A stretch of DNA of 64,000 bases. It comes from Oscillospiraceae bacterium (lineage in GTDB: Bacteria; Bacillota; Clostridia; Oscillospirales; Oscillospiraceae). Positions 31,915 to 39,866 of the stretch are shown one piece after another. The position numbers and the translations under genes were made by a program. Position 1 is the first letter of the stretch, and the number at the start of each line of letters is the position of its first letter. The stretch is from NCBI GenBank assembly GCA_017430455.1, contig JAFRMX010000013.1, positions 1-64,000 of the forward strand, written 5' to 3'. Under the pieces are notes generated by a model. The model was not told where the DNA came from. It worked only from the letters and a program-made list of their open reading frames with translations, and searched no databases.

Positions 31915-31988
31915 TGGCAGCGGAGGAAGGATTCGAACCCTCACAAACGGAGTCAGAGTCCGGTGTGCTACCTTTACACAACTCCGCT
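31915..31988 (-). tRNA. tRNA-Gln (anticodon CUG)
   Basis: 74 bases with encoded CCA. Acceptor stem AGCGGAG / CTCCGCT, anticodon loop CTCTGAC, T arm GAGGGTTCGAATCCTTC. Its 3' half is the integration target of the 10.3-kb element, which supplies the present CCA; the chromosome outside the left repeat reads CTA at that place. Confidence 0.9.
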
Positions 31989-32000
31989 AAAGCAATAGCT

Positions 32001-32028
32001 ATTATACCCGCTTTTTGATCTTTGTCAA
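32001..32028 (-). promoter_or_regulatory. Promoter of tRNA-Gln
   Basis: Minus strand TTGACA, 16-base spacer, TATAAT, ending 12 bases before the tRNA. Confidence 0.85.
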
Positions 32029-32033
32029 GGAAA

Positions 32034-32813
32034 TTATTCAGCCGAAAGAGCGATAAAATCCGCTCTCGCCTTTTTCCCTCCGGCAAGTATCGAGCATCTC
32101 GAAAGGTCAAAAGGAAGCATCGTGCCGTCAATCCTTGTAACCTCCGCTCCGGCTTCCGAAGCGATAAGATATCCCGCCGCGTAATCCCATAGCGACACGG
32201 CTTCTTCAAAATAGAGCCCTGCCCTTCCAGCGGCGATGGAGCAGAGATCCAGCTCAGCCGAGCCCTGTCTGCGTATGTCCAGGCTGTTCAGAAAAGCCTT
32301 TTTCGCAAGAACAAACGTATCATCCCAGGCCTCACTGCTATACGGAGCTGTCCCGAAGAGAACGAGCCCGTCTTTCAGGCTGCATTGATCAGCGCATATT
32401 TTTTCCCCGTTGAGACAGGCCCCTTCTCCTTTTACCGCAGTAAACATTTCATCGGCAAAAGGATTGTACACCGCTGCCGCCTTTATCTCTCCGAATGACG
32501 AGTACGCGACGGAAATACAGCTGTGGTTCAGATTCTTTGTGAAATTCATGGTTCCGTCTATGGGGTCTATAATGAACAGGTGTTCAGCCTTCAGATCGTC
32601 ATGTACACCGTTTTCTTCACACACGAACCTTGCTCCTGATATTCTCTCAGAAAAGCGCTCCATGAGAAGATTCTGGACTTTAATGTCGTATTCGGTCACC
32701 ACGTTGCGGCTGTCTGTCTTGTTTTTTGAAATAATCTTCCGGGCATGGAGAATAAGCTCTCCCGCTTCTCTCTCGACGGAAGACATAAGAGCAAGTATCC
32801 CGTCAGTCCTCAT
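32034..32813 (-). CDS. Inositol monophosphatase family protein
   Basis: 259 aa. Metal-dependent sugar or inositol phosphatase (SuhB/CysQ superfamily): NVVTEYDIKVQ, CEENGV, the catalytic DPIDGTMNF, and SLWDYAAGYLIASEAG. Start taken at ATG 32813, which overlaps the stop of the cytidylate-kinase-like gene and has AGGCGG upstream; a TTG at 32834 is possible. The substrate (inositol-1-phosphate, PAP or other) is not determined. Operon with the next upstream gene. Confidence 0.9.
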   Translation of the reverse strand: MRTDGILALMSSVEREAGELILHARKIISKNKTDSRNVVTEYDIKVQNLLMERFSERISGARFVCEENGVHDDLKAEHLFIIDPIDGTMNFTKNLNHSCISVAYSSFGEIKAAAVYNPFADEMFTAVKGEGACLNGEKICADQCSLKDGLVLFGTAPYSSEAWDDTFVLAKKAFLNSLDIRRQGSAELDLCSIAAGRAGLYFEEAVSLWDYAAGYLIASEAGAEVTRIDGTMLPFDLSRCSILAGGKKARADFIALSAE

Positions 32814-33435
32814 CGCCGCCTGAATGCTTGTCAAACCATTTTTCGGCGAAAGCCGCCACGGCAGGCGCCAGTTCTTTTATATTCCAACCTGTTGTATTAA
32901 CAGTGAGATGATAGCTGTCTCTCTGTCCCCATACAGAGCCTGAGATGATTTCTCTTGTAGCAGCACGCTTTTTGTCTATGCTCTTTATTTTACGTTCAAG
33001 TTCTTTTCTGGACAGTTTTTCGTCATCTGCAGCCCTAGCCCTGCATCTCTCTGTCCTGGCATCCATAGTCGCGCAAACAAAAATATTGAACGGGTTAATA
33101 TCCGCAAGTATTTTGTCAGCATTTCTGCCGACAATAATGCAGTCCCTTCCGGATCTGCCTATCTCCTCAATCACCTTTCTCTGCTCGGCGAGAAGATTTA
33201 TCTGCGGGTTGTAGTTGGAAAAAGCGGCAAAACTGTGCCCGAACGTCAAGGGAATGCTCTGCCATGTCTGGCTGTTCAGAACATTTTCGACATATTCCTC
33301 CGTGAGATCGGTCTTCTCGGCGATGGCGCTTATTATCTCTCTGTCGTAGTAATCCCAGCCGAGAACATCCGCCATTCTCTTGCCGAGCTCCCTGCCGCCG
33401 CTTCCGAATTCTCTGCTTACGGTTATTATCTTCAT
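32803..33435 (-). CDS. Cytidylate kinase-like family protein
   Basis: 210 aa. P-loop kinase: ITVSREFGSGGRELGKRMAD with the Gly-rich loop (a variant lacking GKS/T), LGWDYYDREII, IIVGRNADKILA, and LID-like RARAADDEKLSRKELERKIK. This AAA_33/CMK-like family is common in Bacillota; the substrate is not cytidylate with certainty. ATG with GGTGA upstream. Ends inside the inositol phosphatase start. Confidence 0.88.
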   Translation of the reverse strand: MKIITVSREFGSGGRELGKRMADVLGWDYYDREIISAIAEKTDLTEEYVENVLNSQTWQSIPLTFGHSFAAFSNYNPQINLLAEQRKVIEEIGRSGRDCIIVGRNADKILADINPFNIFVCATMDARTERCRARAADDEKLSRKELERKIKSIDKKRAATREIISGSVWGQRDSYHLTVNTTGWNIKELAPAVAAFAEKWFDKHSGGDED

Positions 33436-33509
33436 TTAAATTCACCTGCTTTATTGATCTGTCTTTTTTATTATATTCTCGAAGCGGTCCGACTTCAAGA
33501 TTATAACAA

Positions 33510-33534
33510 CGGCAGTCCCTTGATCGGACTGCCG
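33510..33534 (-). terminator. Terminator of pyrR-uraA operon
   Basis: CGGCAGTCC / GGACTGCCG stem with a 7-base loop, T-rich on the minus strand. Confidence 0.8.
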
Positions 33535-33592
33535 CAATTTATCAAAAAATTACCGAAGCCGGGTATGAGATCCCGCGTCAACCTTCCCAGGA

Positions 33593-34957
33593 TCAGAATT
33601 TGCCGAGCGAACCGGAGTTTTCCTGGTTGGGCATAAATTCGTCGCGCTTTCCCGGAAGGATCGCGTTGAGAATGATACCGACTATCGAGGCGACCGCAAG
33701 ACCGGAGAGAGCTATGTTCATGCTGCCGACGGTGAACGAAATGGAACCGGCATCCGAGAAGTTGATGCCCAGAGCGAGGCCGAGTATGACAGCCGCGACA
33801 ATAACATTTCTGGACTTCTGGAAATCGGTGTGGTTTTCGACCATGTTGCGGACACCGACCGCGGAGATCATGCCGTAGAGGATGATCGATACACCGCCGA
33901 TCGTCGCTGCGGGCATTGCGGAGATCAGAGCCGCGAACTTCGGGCAGAAGGAGAGAACGACAGCATATATAGCCGCCAGACGGACGACCTTCGAATCATA
34001 TACCTTGGTCAAAACCAGCACGCCGGTGTTTTCGCCGTAAGTCGTGTTTGCGGGAGCTCCGAAGAGTGCCGCGATCGCTGTGCCGATACCGTCACCGATA
34101 AGTGTGCGGTGCAGACCAGGATCCTCGATTAGATTCTTTTCAATGGCTCCGCTGATGGCAGATATGTCACCGACATGCTCCATCATTGTAGCAAACGCGA
34201 TCGGGACGATCATAACTATCGAGGAGACGAGAAGGCCGGTATTGACATTGCCTGAGCCGATAAGACCGAAAACAGTGTCCTGCATCTGGAACGGGAGACC
34301 GATCCAGGCTGCCTCTTTGACTCCGCTGAAATCAACATTGCCTGTAATGGCAGCAACCAGATAAGAGACAAGAACGCCCATAAGGATCGGGATGATCTTT
34401 ATCATGCCCTTGCCCCAGATGTTGCATACGATGACAACGACTATCGCGACCAGGGCAATCCACCAGTTGGAGGAGCAGTTATTGATGGCCGAAGGAGCCA
34501 AAATAAGGCCTATGGCGATGATGATCGGGCCTGTGACGACAGGCGGGAAGAAGCGCATTACGTTCTTTGAGCCAAATACCTTGCATATCAGCGCGAGGAC
34601 CAAGTACAGCAGGCCAGCGCAGGCGACGCCGACACAGGCATAAGGCAGGGCTTCACGCTGTGAGAGGCCGAGCTCCGCTCCGGAAGCGACAACCGCGAAG
34701 TAGCCGCCGAGGAAGGCAAAAGAGGAACCGAGGAAAACGGGAACCTTCTTTTTTGTGACCAGGTGCATAAACAACGTGGCAAGGCCAGCGAACAGCAGGG
34801 TCGCGGAGACGCTCAGTCCGGTCAGGATCGGTACGAGTACCGTCGCGCCGAACATCGCGAACAGATGCTGGAGTCCCAATACGAGCATTCTCGGGGTCCC
34901 GAGCGTTTTAGCGTCGAAGATCGGTTCATTCCCGATACTGGCTTTTTCTTTTGTCAT
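33593..34957 (-). CDS. uraA: Uracil permease (NCS2 family)
   Basis: 454 aa, about 14 membrane segments. LGLQHLFAMFGATVLVPILT is the opening of UraA/PyrP; VTGPIIIAIGLIL, the TYGENTGVLVLTKVYDSKVV motif (family signature with the essential Glu and Asn-Thr-Gly), and ILYGMISAVGVRNMVE complete it. Imports uracil by proton symport. It follows pyrR by 38 bases, so its expression should be attenuated when pyrimidine is plentiful. Confidence 0.95.
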   Translation of the reverse strand: MTKEKASIGNEPIFDAKTLGTPRMLVLGLQHLFAMFGATVLVPILTGLSVSATLLFAGLATLFMHLVTKKKVPVFLGSSFAFLGGYFAVVASGAELGLSQREALPYACVGVACAGLLYLVLALICKVFGSKNVMRFFPPVVTGPIIIAIGLILAPSAINNCSSNWWIALVAIVVVIVCNIWGKGMIKIIPILMGVLVSYLVAAITGNVDFSGVKEAAWIGLPFQMQDTVFGLIGSGNVNTGLLVSSIVMIVPIAFATMMEHVGDISAISGAIEKNLIEDPGLHRTLIGDGIGTAIAALFGAPANTTYGENTGVLVLTKVYDSKVVRLAAIYAVVLSFCPKFAALISAMPAATIGGVSIILYGMISAVGVRNMVENHTDFQKSRNVIVAAVILGLALGINFSDAGSISFTVGSMNIALSGLAVASIVGIILNAILPGKRDEFMPNQENSGSLGKF

Positions 34958-34995
34958 AGTTTCTACCTCTCTATAATAATTAATATTTGACTGTT

Positions 34996-35538
34996 TTATC
35001 CGGCGAGTTCCATAAGATAAACTCCGGTTTCCCCGTCATACTCTGGGACCCTGACTTCTATCATCTCGCTCCGGGACGTGGGGACGTTCTTGCCTACGAA
35101 ATCCGCTCTTATTGGAAGCTCTCTGTGGCCTCTGTCGATTAGGACCGCGAACTGTATCGCCGCCGGTCTCCCGCGTTCGAAAAGCGCTTCGATAGCAGCT
35201 CTGGCCGTTCTTCCCGTATAAATGACATCGTCTACCAGGATAACTTTTTTCCCCGTTATATCAAAAGGAAATTCCGTGTTCCGGACCTCGGGATTTTCGT
35301 TCAGACGTGTAAGGTCATCTCTGTAAAGCGAAATATCCAGAATTCCGAGTGGAATTTCCTTATCTTCTATCTTTTTTATATTATCCGCAATCAGCTTTGA
35401 AAGAGGAACCCCGCGGCGCTTGATCCCGGCGAGGATAACATCGCCGACTCCGTCGTTTTTTTCGACGATCTCATGAGAGATGCGGACCAGCGCCCTTTTC
35501 ACGGCCGCCTCATCCATTATCTGCGCCTTTACTCTCAT
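34996..35538 (-). CDS. pyrR: Bifunctional PyrR: pyrimidine attenuator / uracil phosphoribosyltransferase
   Basis: 180 aa from ATG 35538 ([20 protein letters not shown]), the usual start of PyrR. The PRPP loop [20 protein letters not shown] and the [20 protein letters not shown] segment are typical. PyrR binds leader RNA in the presence of UMP/UTP and favours the terminator. The leader region upstream contains a competing hairpin pair, listed separately. Probably controls uraA and itself. Confidence 0.95.
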   Translation of the reverse strand: MRVKAQIMDEAAVKRALVRISHEIVEKNDGVGDVILAGIKRRGVPLSKLIADNIKKIEDKEIPLGILDISLYRDDLTRLNENPEVRNTEFPFDITGKKVILVDDVIYTGRTARAAIEALFERGRPAAIQFAVLIDRGHRELPIRADFVGKNVPTSRSEMIEVRVPEYDGETGVYLMELAG

Positions 35539-35650
35539 AACAAAAAAGCCCTGCCTTCTTCCGGCAAGACGTAACACATTAAAAAGGCACCAAAGCCCTC
35601 TATATAATGGATCTTGCCGGCATCTCTGTACCGGATTTAAAAATCTCTTC
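35539..35650 (-). promoter_or_regulatory. pyrR leader with terminator/antiterminator
   Basis: Minus strand: CCGGCAAGA (35612-35620) can pair with TCTTGCCGG (35561-35569) as antiterminator; the alternative is a small stem around TTGCC..GGCA at 35551-35568 followed by TTTTTT next to the start codon, the terminator. Nine bases of the antiterminator and terminator overlap. Confidence 0.6.
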
Positions 35651-35714
35651 AACGCGTATTATATGCAAGGCAGCACTTCTTTGCAAGCATAATTTTCGAT
35701 TTGTAGGATATGAC

Positions 35715-35742
35715 AAAACCGCCCCCGATATGGGGCGGTTTT
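35715..35742 (-). terminator. Bidirectional terminator between rfbA and pyrR leader
   Basis: AAAACCGCCCC / GGGGCGGTTTT stem with a short loop, T-rich on both strands. Its position before the pyrR leader is upstream of pyrR transcription and downstream of nothing on the minus strand but readthrough. Confidence 0.8.
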
Positions 35743-35777
35743 ATATAATGTTTTTGGAATATACACAAAATATTGCG

Positions 35778-36665
35778 TCAAAACATCTCAGGTTTAGCCA
35801 GCCAGAGAAGATATCTCCCGTATCCCGTGTTTTTCATCGCTTCTCCGATCGCGTAGCACTGCTCGGATGTTATATAATCATTATAAAAGGCGATCTGCTC
35901 AGGGCATCCGACATATTTTCTCTCGCCTTTCTGTATTGCGTGCACGGTCTCCGCCGCTTCGAGGAGATTTTCCGCGGTGCCCGCGTCAAGCCACACAAAG
36001 TTGCGGTCGAGAAGGATCACGTTCAGATTGCCCTCATCCATATACAGCCGGTTCAGATCGGTAATCTCCAGTTCCCCCCTGGCTGACGGCGACATGGTCT
36101 TTGCCATTTCACAGCATCTCGAATCATAAAAATACAGGCCCGGGACTATGTAGTTGGATTTCGGCATTTTGGGTTTTTCCTCAAGGCCTATTACTTTCCC
36201 CGTTTTGTCGAACTCGACAACTCCGAAGGGGCGCGGATCATCCACATAATAGCCGAGAATTGCAGCTTTTCCCTGCTCCTCCACGCTTCTCACCGCTTCC
36301 TGAAGCTGGAGGTGGAATGTCGGCGAGTAGAAAATATTGTCCCCAAGGGCCAGGCAGCAGCTGTCTCCGCCGAGAAATTCTTCCCCGAGTATCAGCGCGT
36401 CGGCAATTCCGCGGGCGACATACTGGACTTCATAACTTATCTTGATTCCGAACTGGGATCCGTCATGAAGAAGCTGCTCAAAATCATCCCGGTCGTCTCC
36501 GGGAGGCGTGATGATCAGAATGTCCCTGATCCCTGCCTGCATGAGCGCGCACAGCGGATAATAGATCATCGGCTTGTCATAGACAGGAAGAAGGGGTTTG
36601 CACACAGGATAAGTCATCGGATACAGTCTAGTTCCCTTCCCCGCCGCAAGAATGATACCTTTCAT
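35778..36665 (-). CDS. rfbA: Glucose-1-phosphate thymidylyltransferase
   Basis: 295 aa from ATG 36665 (GGAGA eight bases upstream; ATG 36671 is too close). MKGIILAAGKGTRLYPMTYP is the nucleotide-binding start, KPLLPVYDKPMIYYPL the sugar-nucleotide signature, CLALGDNIFY the metal motif and EEKPKMPKSNYIVPGLYFYD the specificity region. It makes dTDP-glucose for rhamnose or related cell-surface sugars. rfbB-D are not in the window. Confidence 0.95.
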   Translation of the reverse strand: MKGIILAAGKGTRLYPMTYPVCKPLLPVYDKPMIYYPLCALMQAGIRDILIITPPGDDRDDFEQLLHDGSQFGIKISYEVQYVARGIADALILGEEFLGGDSCCLALGDNIFYSPTFHLQLQEAVRSVEEQGKAAILGYYVDDPRPFGVVEFDKTGKVIGLEEKPKMPKSNYIVPGLYFYDSRCCEMAKTMSPSARGELEITDLNRLYMDEGNLNVILLDRNFVWLDAGTAENLLEAAETVHAIQKGERKYVGCPEQIAFYNDYITSEQCYAIGEAMKNTGYGRYLLWLAKPEMF

Positions 36666-37056
36666 ATGCATCTTCTCCCGAATTATTTAAATGTAATAAA
36701 TACAATTATATAATAATTATATCAGATTTCCCGGGAAATGCAATTGCAGGGGAACCCGTAAAGGCCCTCCTGCAATTATAATGTATTCAGTGTATAAATA
36801 GTGTAGTTCCACAGCACAGATTGCATTCCTGAAACCCTGTATTTTCAGGGCTTTCAGCTTCAAAGATGCAGTCAGTGCAGTTTTTTCGGAAGTCTTTGTT
36901 TATTTCATACGTATTTGAATTATTTTCAAACTTTCCTCAAAAAACTGCATTTACTGCATCTTTTGCAGTAAACACCTTGATATTTCTCGGTTTTTATAGT
37001 GTAATTTCACGTTTTTTTCTGCATCTTTACTGCATTTTCGCGTATAAAAGTGCATC
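36666..37056. other. Intergenic region with hairpin and repeated ACTGCA motif
   Basis: No gene. A 9-bp stem AATTGCAGG / CCTGCAATT (36742-36777) lies in the rfbA leader direction. Six exact ACTGCA or TGCAGT hexamers fall within 168 bases (36867-37034). Confidence 0.6.
36867..37034. repeat. Cluster of ACTGCA/TGCAGT hexamers
   Basis: TGCAGT at 36867, 36876 and 36964; ACTGCA at 36944, 36953 and 37029 (first base given). Most are extended as ACTGCAT[TC]. Could be a regulatory-protein binding array upstream of rfbA. Confidence 0.5.
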
Positions 37057-37950
37057 TTAATGCAAATCTATGTTTATGATCTCATAATCGCGGGTGCCCA
37101 GGCCGAGCTCACAGGCGGCCTCCACAGTGCGGATGGCATGGCGCGATTCCATGCGTTCGATCAGAGCGGCCTTGCCGGGATCCTCCGCATTTATGACCGC
37201 GTCATAGCACGCCTGGTCGAGCGCCACGGGATCGTTGGAGGCGAAAATACCCAGATCTCCCATTTCCGGTTCATGCGGATTGCCGTCGCAGTCGCAGTCA
37301 ACGCTCAGACGGTTCGCGACGCTGATATAAGTCATGTTCTCAGGCCCGACAAATCCGATAACCGCCTTGCAGGCATCGGCCATGGATTCCAGGAATTCAT
37401 CCTGTTTGGCTTTGTGCGTTGCCCAGCAGAGCTTTGTATTGGTCGTCTTTCCGCCGGAATGTATATAGGCTTTCCCGTGGGAGGACGCTATGCCGATACT
37501 GATGTTTTTAAGCGCGCCGCCGAAACCTCCCATTATATGGCCTTTGAAATGGCTTAGGATCAAAACCGAGTCATAGTCTTTGATTCCGGTTCCGACAATG
37601 TCGCAGTCCAAATGAAATCCGCCCTCGATCGGGATCTTGAACTCGCCGACTTCATCCATTACATCCACAGCAGCGACCTCTTTATATCCGCGCTTTTCTA
37701 TCTCTGCCCAATGTTTGCGGATATTCTGTCTGTTACCTCCGTATGCGGTGCAGCATTCAACAATAGTTCCGTTCAGTTTCTGTACTAGAGGCGCGATCAG
37801 CTCCGGCCTGAGATTGTTGCTTTTTTCGGACTCGCCTGTGGATATTTTCACGGCAACTTTGCCCGGCAGTGTATGTCCCAGTGCCTCATATATCCGCACC
37901 AGACTATCCGCCGTAATCTCTTTGGTAAAATATATTTTCGCTTTTTCCAT
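37057..37950 (-). CDS. DUF362 domain-containing protein
   Basis: 297 aa from ATG 37950 (GGAGT upstream). Conserved DUF362 features: AVKISTGESEKSNNLRPELI, CCTAYGGNRQN, HLDCDIVGTGIKDYDSVLIL, GGFGGALKNISIGIASSHGK and the closing region FASNDPVALDQACYDAVINA. This family often occurs beside ferredoxin- or Fe-S-enzyme genes and is proposed to handle Fe-S or metal centres; here no 4Fe-4S ferredoxin part is attached. It is the last gene of the HxlR/radical SAM operon. Confidence 0.9.
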   Translation of the reverse strand: MEKAKIYFTKEITADSLVRIYEALGHTLPGKVAVKISTGESEKSNNLRPELIAPLVQKLNGTIVECCTAYGGNRQNIRKHWAEIEKRGYKEVAAVDVMDEVGEFKIPIEGGFHLDCDIVGTGIKDYDSVLILSHFKGHIMGGFGGALKNISIGIASSHGKAYIHSGGKTTNTKLCWATHKAKQDEFLESMADACKAVIGFVGPENMTYISVANRLSVDCDCDGNPHEPEMGDLGIFASNDPVALDQACYDAVINAEDPGKAALIERMESRHAIRTVEAACELGLGTRDYEIINIDLH

Positions 37951-37966
37951 AAGTTTATACTCCTTA

Positions 37967-39082
37967 TTAATTATTACCATTAACCAGAGCCATGACTTCA
38001 TGGCGCTTCGCATAAAGAACACATCCGCCTTCATGCTCTCCTTCCAGAAGTCCCTCGGTGCGCAGAGCACGGAACAGCGGGGAGGAAAGAGCTTCGCGGA
38101 GAGAAGTGTCGCGGACATTTATGTCCGAAAACGGAGAGAAAGGACAGGGCTCGGCGCCGCCGTGGGAATTGATGTGGAAAAACTCGCGGCCTCCCGCCAT
38201 ACATCCGCCCAGCTCGAGCTCGTCGCCCGGAAAGCACAGAAGGATGATGTCATCTCTGCAGCTGCGAACGTCATTGACCCTCGCGCTTATAAAATCCCTC
38301 TCCTCCGTGCCCGGAGCCAGCTGCTCTTCATTCTCATTCATCGGCACATACTCCACGTAAATGACCAGCTTGCATCCTCTGGCGGCCAGTGTTTCAAGAA
38401 ATTCATCGGAAGTGACTTCCTTATAATTCTCCCTGGTAACAGTGACGGAAGCGCCGTAGATCTGCCCACGGGCAGCGAAATCATCCATCAGCTGCAGAAG
38501 TCTTCCGTACATGCCTTTGCCCCGGCGTGTATCTGTAGCCTCCTGCCCGCCTTCGATGCTGAGGACGGGGATCAGATTGCGACACTTGTCAAAAATTGCC
38601 CGATATTTCTCAGTGAAAAAGGTCCCGTTAGTAAAGATCGGAAATATGATATTCCGGATGCTTCCGGCAGCTTCTATAACATCTTTCCGAAGCATCGGCT
38701 CTCCGCCTGCCAGCATTATAAAACTGACTCCCAGCGCTTCGGCCTGCTCGAATATGCTTTTCCATTGCTCACCTGTCAGCTGGTCTACAGGAGCTTCATC
38801 TGACGCAGTATGAAGTCCTCTGGCATAGCATCCGGCGCAATGCAGATTACAGCCGCTTGTGATGCTCGCTATCAGAAAAGCTGGAACATGCTCACCCTGT
38901 TCTTCCAGTTCAATACGCCTTTTAGAAGCTTTGGCGCTCGCCGCGGCAAATCTCGCGAAAAAAGCGCTCTGCTTCGGATCGCGCAATGTCGCCTTTACGG
39001 CATCGGAGATTATCTTCTCCACGCCGTTTTCAATATGCTTCTGCAGATCGCTGTTCTCTGCCTGTATGCTTTCCTTTGCCAA
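37967..39082 (-). CDS. Radical SAM protein with SPASM-like C-terminus
   Basis: 371 aa. SITSGCNLHCAGCYA gives the CxxxCxxC [4Fe-4S]-SAM cluster (Cys78, 82, 85); LAGGEPMLRKDV follows, then TNGTFF and SIEGGQEATD. A C-terminal Cys set (LGGCMAGGREFF, GGAEPCPFSPF, later EGGCVLYAKRHE) resembles the auxiliary cluster region of SPASM proteins. The first ~65 residues are helical and carry no known domain. Substrate unknown. In operon with an HxlR regulator and a DUF362 gene. Confidence 0.88.
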   Translation of the reverse strand: MAKESIQAENSDLQKHIENGVEKIISDAVKATLRDPKQSAFFARFAAASAKASKRRIELEEQGEHVPAFLIASITSGCNLHCAGCYARGLHTASDEAPVDQLTGEQWKSIFEQAEALGVSFIMLAGGEPMLRKDVIEAAGSIRNIIFPIFTNGTFFTEKYRAIFDKCRNLIPVLSIEGGQEATDTRRGKGMYGRLLQLMDDFAARGQIYGASVTVTRENYKEVTSDEFLETLAARGCKLVIYVEYVPMNENEEQLAPGTEERDFISARVNDVRSCRDDIILLCFPGDELELGGCMAGGREFFHINSHGGAEPCPFSPFSDINVRDTSLREALSSPLFRALRTEGLLEGEHEGGCVLYAKRHEVMALVNGNN

Positions 39083-39103
39083 ATCGTTTACCTCCCCGGT
39101 TGA

Positions 39104-39484
39104 TTATCTCTGCTCTGAAGGCGGCGGATACTCACAGTCCAAAGGTTCATTCCGTGCCCAATGGACCAGACGGTGCAGAACAGGCCACAGCTCTTTCCCG
39201 CGATCTGTAATACAGTACTCCACGCGGACCGGGATCTCAGCATACTGCCTTCGCGTAACCAGACCGTCACGCTCAAGCTCCTTCAGTGAAGCTGAAAGCA
39301 TTGCAGGCGTGATCCCGGTTGCTTTTTCCTTAAGATCGTTGTAACGCAAAGTACCATCCACATTAAGACTGCAAAGAATGCGAAGCTTCCATCTTCCGCC
39401 GATCATGGCAATCGCATCTCCAATTGGGCATCGATCGCTGCATGGACATATTGAACCGCAATTTGTTTCATGCTTTGTATCCAC
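39104..39484 (-). CDS. HxlR-family transcriptional regulator
   Basis: 126 aa winged helix. CPIGDAIAMIGGRWKLRILC is the first helix of the family, then RYNDLKEKATGITPAMLSAS and VRVEYCITDRGKELWPVLHR. Three N-terminal Cys (NCGSICPCSDRCP) could sense redox or bind metal. Probably regulates its own operon with the radical SAM gene, which starts 21 bases after it. Confidence 0.92.
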   Translation of the reverse strand: MDTKHETNCGSICPCSDRCPIGDAIAMIGGRWKLRILCSLNVDGTLRYNDLKEKATGITPAMLSASLKELERDGLVTRRQYAEIPVRVEYCITDRGKELWPVLHRLVHWARNEPLDCEYPPPSEQR

Positions 39485-39605
39485 AAACTGCCTCCGTACC
39501 AGATAGATATAAATTTTATATCAGATATGATAATCATAGTCAATAGGTATCATTTTATTTTAACAAATGAAGTGACATTCAATTTACAAACTACAGAATA
39601 ATAAA

Positions 39606-39634
39606 ACAAAAACAGCCTCCAGGGCTGTTTTTGT
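39606..39634 (-). terminator. Terminator after tRNA-Leu
   Basis: ACAAAAACAGCC / GGCTGTTTTTGT perfect 12-base stem, T-rich on the minus strand. Confidence 0.9.
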
Positions 39635-39638
39635 ATTA

Positions 39639-39724
39639 TGGTGCCGGTGGTGGGACTCGAACCCACACGGTGTTGCCACCAACGGATTTTGAGTCCGTCA
39701 CGTCTACCGTTCCATCACACCGGC
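39639..39724 (-). tRNA. tRNA-Leu (anticodon CAA)
   Basis: 86 bases with encoded CCA. Acceptor GCCGGTG / CACCGGC, anticodon stem-loop ACGGACTCAAAATCCGT, a long variable arm typical of class II tRNA, T arm GTGGGTTCGAGTCCCAC. Confidence 0.95.
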
Positions 39725-39733
39725 GTGAGATTG

Positions 39734-39762
39734 AGTATATAATAAGGAAACGTAAAATTCAA
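39734..39762 (-). promoter_or_regulatory. Promoter of tRNA-Leu
   Basis: Minus strand TTGAAT, 17-base spacer, TATACT, ten bases before the tRNA. Confidence 0.75.
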
Positions 39763-39866
39763 GAAAAAAAATACATGAAAAGTTTTAAATCCCGCTACAT
39801 AATTGTCATTAAATGATATATAATGATAAATGTAATAATATGATTTAACTGCAAGGAGATTAGGCC

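Larger units (their letters stand above)
21659..31935. mobile_element. Integrated genomic element in tRNA-Gln 3' end carrying Thoeris-like defence genes
   Basis: A 19-bp perfect direct repeat, GCAGCGGAGGAAGGATTCG, is found at 21659-21677 and inside the tRNA-Gln gene at 31917-31935 (acceptor stem to T arm). This is the usual product of site-specific integration into a tRNA 3' end: the tRNA stays whole at one end and a copy of its 3' part marks the other. The 10.28 kb between holds defence genes, a ribbon-helix-helix regulator and mobile-element proteins, and it has 20-bp inverted repeats just inside both ends. No integrase, excisionase, relaxase or replication gene was found, so it is a cargo-only, satellite or decayed element. 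The displaced tRNA terminator at 21624-21650 supports the model. Confidence 0.82.

Noticed and set aside
21659..31935. Prophage or complete integrative conjugative element
   Set aside because: No integrase, portal, capsid, terminase, relaxase or type IV secretion gene was found.
37637..38803. 388-codon plus-strand ORF across the DUF362 and radical SAM genes
   Set aside because: Both minus-strand genes have clear motifs; this ORF has none and spans their junction.
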